Shown piece by piece: positions 13,578-16,151 of a DNA stretch of 16,151 nucleotides. The translations under genes and the position numbers were made by a program. Source of the stretch: JACNLN01 sp964626495. Its GTDB lineage: Bacteria; Fidelibacterota; Marinisomatia; Marinisomatales; CAZVFT01. The notes below the pieces were generated by a model. That model did not search any database, was not told where the DNA came from, and was given only the letters and a program-made list of their open reading frames with translations. Each line of letters begins with the position of its first letter. The first letter of the stretch is position 1. The stretch is from contig CAZVFT010000058.1 in the NCBI GenBank assembly GCA_964626495.1, positions 1 to 16,151 of the forward strand, given 5' to 3'.

Positions 13578-15662
13578 TTATTGATTAATTAATTCCGTCG
13601 ATAATCTTACAAAATAAGATCTTCCCGGCTCAGGATAACCATACACCGATTCCTGTTTCCGGTTCTGAAGATTTCTCACTCCAAAATCAAGGTTTGGCTG
13701 AAACCATAAGAATCTGGGACCGCCAATACGAATAGACAAATCCAACCGATCATACGGATTCAGGATTCCACCCGAATTGTAGCTGTGTAATCTCTTACCA
13801 AGGAATCTGTATGAGATATTTCCACTTATGGATCCAAATTGGTAACTGATTTCAGCCCAGTGGGAAACAGCAGGGACATAAAGCAACCTTTTTCCATATT
13901 CATCTCCCTTTGAGAGAACCCGACTTTTGTTTTGATCAGTCATAATTGTCAGGATTACAGGAATAGTGCGGGGAGAAATGGTCAATTTTACAGAGCCTCC
14001 GTAGGATACAGACTCTGAAAGGTTTTTTGGTGAATAAACCCAGGGTTCAATTTCTGTCCATTGGATCCGGTTTTTTGTATAAAAGTGATATCCTCTCATT
14101 TCAACTTCAACAGCGGAAGACTGCAGGGGATTTATCCTGACAGCAAAATCCATTGAGGTGCCGTTTTCCGGTTTGAGATCTGGATTGCCTGTAAATCCCC
14201 ACGGATCCTGCCAGTACAGTTCGTTAAATGTAGCTTCGCGATAACTGGTACCGCTATTTATCAGAATAGATTTAATGAGTCTTTTTTCAGGTTTCCATAT
14301 AAGAGCAATACTTCCAGAAGTTACAGGTTTGGATTCTCTTGACAAATCCATTCGAATACAAGTAAATAATGAGAGATAGCGTTGCACCGTTAATTGATTC
14401 AATAATCCGAAAGCAGAACGAGAGCGTCGGTGAATTCCGGTGTCATCGCTATTTATATGATGTTGTACTGTTTCCAGCGTCAATGTATTTCTGAATATTT
14501 TCCATTGCGGGAATCTGTGGATGGTTCGGAGTTGATGTGATGAGGTGCGATGACGAGTGTTGGTCATCCAGTCAGGGTCAACATAGTGTTCATCTGAAGA
14601 AAGTGTACCTATATGGATTTCCGTTTGTCCGAAATGGGAAATGCCCCGGAGTGATGCAAGATGAATTCCTTGTAGATTGTCTTTTTGAGCGTTAGGTGAT
14701 GGCCGCTGTACAGATCCAGACACACCTCGCTCAGTGTTACTGTTTAATGTGAAAAATGAAAGAGACCATAATTGGGTTAAGGGGAGTTGAACTTGACCTC
14801 CATAGGATGTTTGGTAAAAGTGATTATTTTCACGAAAGTTTCCTTGATTTTTATAGTTATTTCCATAAAGTGAAATTTTCGCGGGTCCCAACATTGTAGA
14901 GATCTTTCCGCTGGTTCCCGCTTCACCGAAGGAGCCAGAAGAAAGGCTGAAACTGGAGGATTGTTTCTGATTAACCATCAGGTTGAGAGTGCCCCCAACA
15001 GCATTCGATCCATAAAGAGAAGATCCGTGTCCCCAGTAAAATTCACCGTGACTGAAGAGATCTCTTGGTAAAACACTGAAATCAACCCCTCCATTTTGAG
15101 GTGAATTGAGTGGAATGCTTTCGATCATCACCAGGATATGTTCACCATAACCTGTGGGGGAAGCGATGGTTTTTAGTCCAGCTGCTCCACCGTAATCTTT
15201 GAGTTGAATTCCAAAACGATCAAGTTTTTCTGCAATACTGTTACCTGAATTTGGAAAATCGTTAATGGAGATTAATTGATGACTGACAGGAAGTGATAGT
15301 TTCTCCTTGGCATATAGATTTCCTTCAATAGCGACGGGGTTAAACTGATAGACCTTTTGTTTGAGTTTGATTGTAATAAAATCATTTTTGTCTGCCAGAT
15401 CCAGAACCAGGGGATTATAAGCGGAATGTTTGATCATTAACGTTATCTGTTCTCCTTTTGATATTTTTAGTACGAACAGGCCATCTCTATTTGTGGTTGT
15501 TCCGATTTCTTCTTTGGGGACAAATACTTCTGCATAGGGAATAGGTCTGCCAGTCTGATCCGTTACCTGACCTGTGATCAATAAAGAGTGTGAATGAATG
15601 GTTCCGTAATGAAGCCAGACTATAAGTGAAAAGATTGAAATGAATTTGCGGAGTGTTTTCAT
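13578..15662 (-). CDS. btuB: TonB-dependent outer-membrane receptor, BtuB-like cobalamin transporter
   Basis: This receptor brings a bulky ligand, here most likely cobalamin, through the outer membrane using TonB energy. The 694 residues comprise a signal peptide (MKTLRKFISIFSLIVWLHYG), a carboxypeptidase-regulatory-like domain (about 27-105, LLITGQVTDQTGRPIPYAEV), a plug domain (about 120-215, with HGSSLYGSNAVGGTLNLMV) and a long beta-barrel ending YFVRLSTELINQ. The barrel contains the usual receptor block SGTSYREATFNELYW and NPDLKPENG. I chose the ATG at 15662 because AGGAGG lies eight bases upstream and a signal peptide follows. The TTG start at 15815 would translate the riboswitch itself. 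The substrate call rests mainly on the cobalamin riboswitch directly upstream. Other corrinoids or cobamides are possible. Confidence 0.9.
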   Translation of the reverse strand: MKTLRKFISIFSLIVWLHYGTIHSHSLLITGQVTDQTGRPIPYAEVFVPKEEIGTTTNRDGLFVLKISKGEQITLMIKHSAYNPLVLDLADKNDFITIKLKQKVYQFNPVAIEGNLYAKEKLSLPVSHQLISINDFPNSGNSIAEKLDRFGIQLKDYGGAAGLKTIASPTGYGEHILVMIESIPLNSPQNGGVDFSVLPRDLFSHGEFYWGHGSSLYGSNAVGGTLNLMVNQKQSSSFSLSSGSFGEAGTSGKISTMLGPAKISLYGNNYKNQGNFRENNHFYQTSYGGQVQLPLTQLWSLSFFTLNSNTERGVSGSVQRPSPNAQKDNLQGIHLASLRGISHFGQTEIHIGTLSSDEHYVDPDWMTNTRHRTSSHQLRTIHRFPQWKIFRNTLTLETVQHHINSDDTGIHRRSRSAFGLLNQLTVQRYLSLFTCIRMDLSRESKPVTSGSIALIWKPEKRLIKSILINSGTSYREATFNELYWQDPWGFTGNPDLKPENGTSMDFAVRINPLQSSAVEVEMRGYHFYTKNRIQWTEIEPWVYSPKNLSESVSYGGSVKLTISPRTIPVILTIMTDQNKSRVLSKGDEYGKRLLYVPAVSHWAEISYQFGSISGNISYRFLGKRLHSYNSGGILNPYDRLDLSIRIGGPRFLWFQPNLDFGVRNLQNRKQESVYGYPEPGRSYFVRLSTELINQ

Positions 15663-15700
15663 GATCCTCTCCTCCTCCCTCGAAAGTTCATACGAGAATC

Positions 15701-15895
15701 TCGGTTTGCAGGTTTCCTGACTTACGCCTTTTCCGTCCATCACATAGTGAGGATAGACAGCTTGGATTGCTTCCGCCTTCTCATCCCGCCTTTTGCGGGA
15801 CAATGGCTCTCCCAATGTGTTGAGAATGGAAGCTCTAAAGCGCTCACAGTTGCGGGGCAGTACCCGACTTTCACGGGTTTCCCTCCCAGAACCGA
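15701..15895 (-). ncRNA. Cobalamin (B12) riboswitch controlling btuB
   Basis: On the minus strand the core runs GGGAGGGAAACCCGTGAAAG, then TCGGGTACTGCCCCGCAACTG (positions about 15886-15846), which is the conserved cobalamin aptamer core. It ends with the B12-box-like GTCAGGAAACCTGC (15721-15708). A P1 stem closes it: TCGGTT (15895-15890) with AACCGA (15706-15701). An internal hairpin TCCCGC/GCGGGA lies in the variable part. After P1 a small CTCG/CGAG hairpin leads into the purine-rich ribosome site AGGAGG and the btuB ATG, with no U-run, so control is probably at translation initiation: bound cobalamin would hide the ribosome site and repress the receptor. Confidence 0.95.
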
Positions 15896-16045
15896 ACTGT
15901 CAAAGATAATGAAAACTACTGTTTTAAAAATTGAATGACAAGGAAAATGAATACCAAAAAATTGTAATTGTTCAGTTATTAGCTGGGTAGATATCAATAA
16001 GGGGTGTAGTACACAGAATCTTGGTTTAAAGATCTAGATTAAAAA
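15896..16045. promoter_or_regulatory. AT-rich upstream region of the btuB riboswitch, promoter not resolved
   Basis: The btuB transcript should start just upstream of 15895 on the minus strand. A CATTAT about 15 bases upstream could be a -10 element, and TTGTCA occurs further up, but their spacing does not match a standard promoter. I therefore place the promoter in this region without a precise site. No open frame with a recognisable product lies here. Confidence 0.3.
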
Positions 16046-16150
16046 TCATTCCCTGGTGAAATATGCTTCAATATCGGTTTCCGACAAATCGGGATAGGCT
16101 ATTCTTCGCCCCGATACGGTTATGCTTCCCTTGGGATTAACGGTTTGGCT
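16046..16150 (-). CDS. C-terminal end of an unidentified protein, cut by the window edge
   Basis: The minus strand is open from the window edge to a TGA at 16048-16046, giving 34 residues that end IAYPDLSETDIEAYFTRE, a soluble, acidic helical tail. I do not recognise the family. The part reading GSITVSG is encoded by a 32-base segment (16131-16100) matched in inverted orientation at 17-48 of the window. The gene would be co-directional with btuB and upstream of its riboswitch. It could also be a repeat relic and not a live gene. Confidence 0.35.
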   Translation of the reverse strand, partial: SQTVNPKGSITVSGRRIAYPDLSETDIEAYFTRE

Positions 16151-16151
16151 A

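Noticed and set aside
13394..13588. Open frame of 64 codons after the barrel gene
   Set aside because: It runs through the three palindromes and overlaps the end of btuB. Its GTG start lacks a ribosome site.
15663..15997. Minus-strand extension of btuB to 15815 and another frame at 15740-15997
   Set aside because: Both read through the cobalamin riboswitch. A signal peptide and ribosome site fix the btuB start at 15662.

Overview
The window looks like a piece of an uncultured FCB-group bacterium (relatives of Bacteroidota, Ignavibacteriota, Calditrichota or Marinimicrobia). Two secreted proteins end in the type IX secretion (Por) sorting domain with the motif NYPNPFN/TYPNPFNPTT. The TonB-dependent receptor begins with a carboxypeptidase-regulatory-like domain. 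The DNA is AT-rich with ordinary codon use. The phylum cannot be fixed from this sequence alone. The window may be a whole metagenomic contig, because its two ends carry related sequence in inverted orientation.

Layout. (1) 1-2561: ferrous iron uptake, with feoB and an overlapping short FeoB-associated cysteine-rich membrane protein that starts at a TTG codon. (2) 2805-3665: a secreted MltB-type lytic transglycosylase, convergent with (3) the minus-strand pair archease-rtcB (5558-3688), an RNA ligation and repair module. (4) 5559-5881: a non-coding stretch with a candidate promoter and a 17/20 inverted repeat, leading into (5) two T9SS-exported proteins: a DNRLRE-like beta-sandwich protein and a subtilisin-family (S8) peptidase. 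The peptidase's signal-peptide start is out of frame with its body by one base. (6) 9192-9588: a hicAB toxin-antitoxin pair. The toxin is a pseudogene (two nonsense codons and a one-base deletion) and the antitoxin is intact. A strong intrinsic terminator follows. (7) 9818-11372: a YhaM-like OB-fold/HD-domain protein whose HD motif reads HA, then an ECF-transporter S component. (8) 11500-11686: a GC-rich, heavily palindromic repeat. (9) 11705-13390: a putative outer-membrane beta-barrel protein of unknown function. (10) 13432-13534: three different short palindromes spaced 42-43 bp apart, between convergent genes. (11) 15662-13578: a BtuB-like TonB receptor under a cobalamin riboswitch (15895-15701). 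(12) A partial minus-strand reading frame at the right edge.

Transport (Fe2+, cobalamin, an unassigned ECF substrate) and cell-surface export dominate. No phage, CRISPR array, tRNA or rRNA was seen. I did not find a clearly new multi-gene system. The parts most worth a second look are the decayed hicA beside an intact hicB, the frameshifted export signal of the S8 peptidase, the HD-to-HA change in the YhaM-like protein, and the evenly spaced palindromes.
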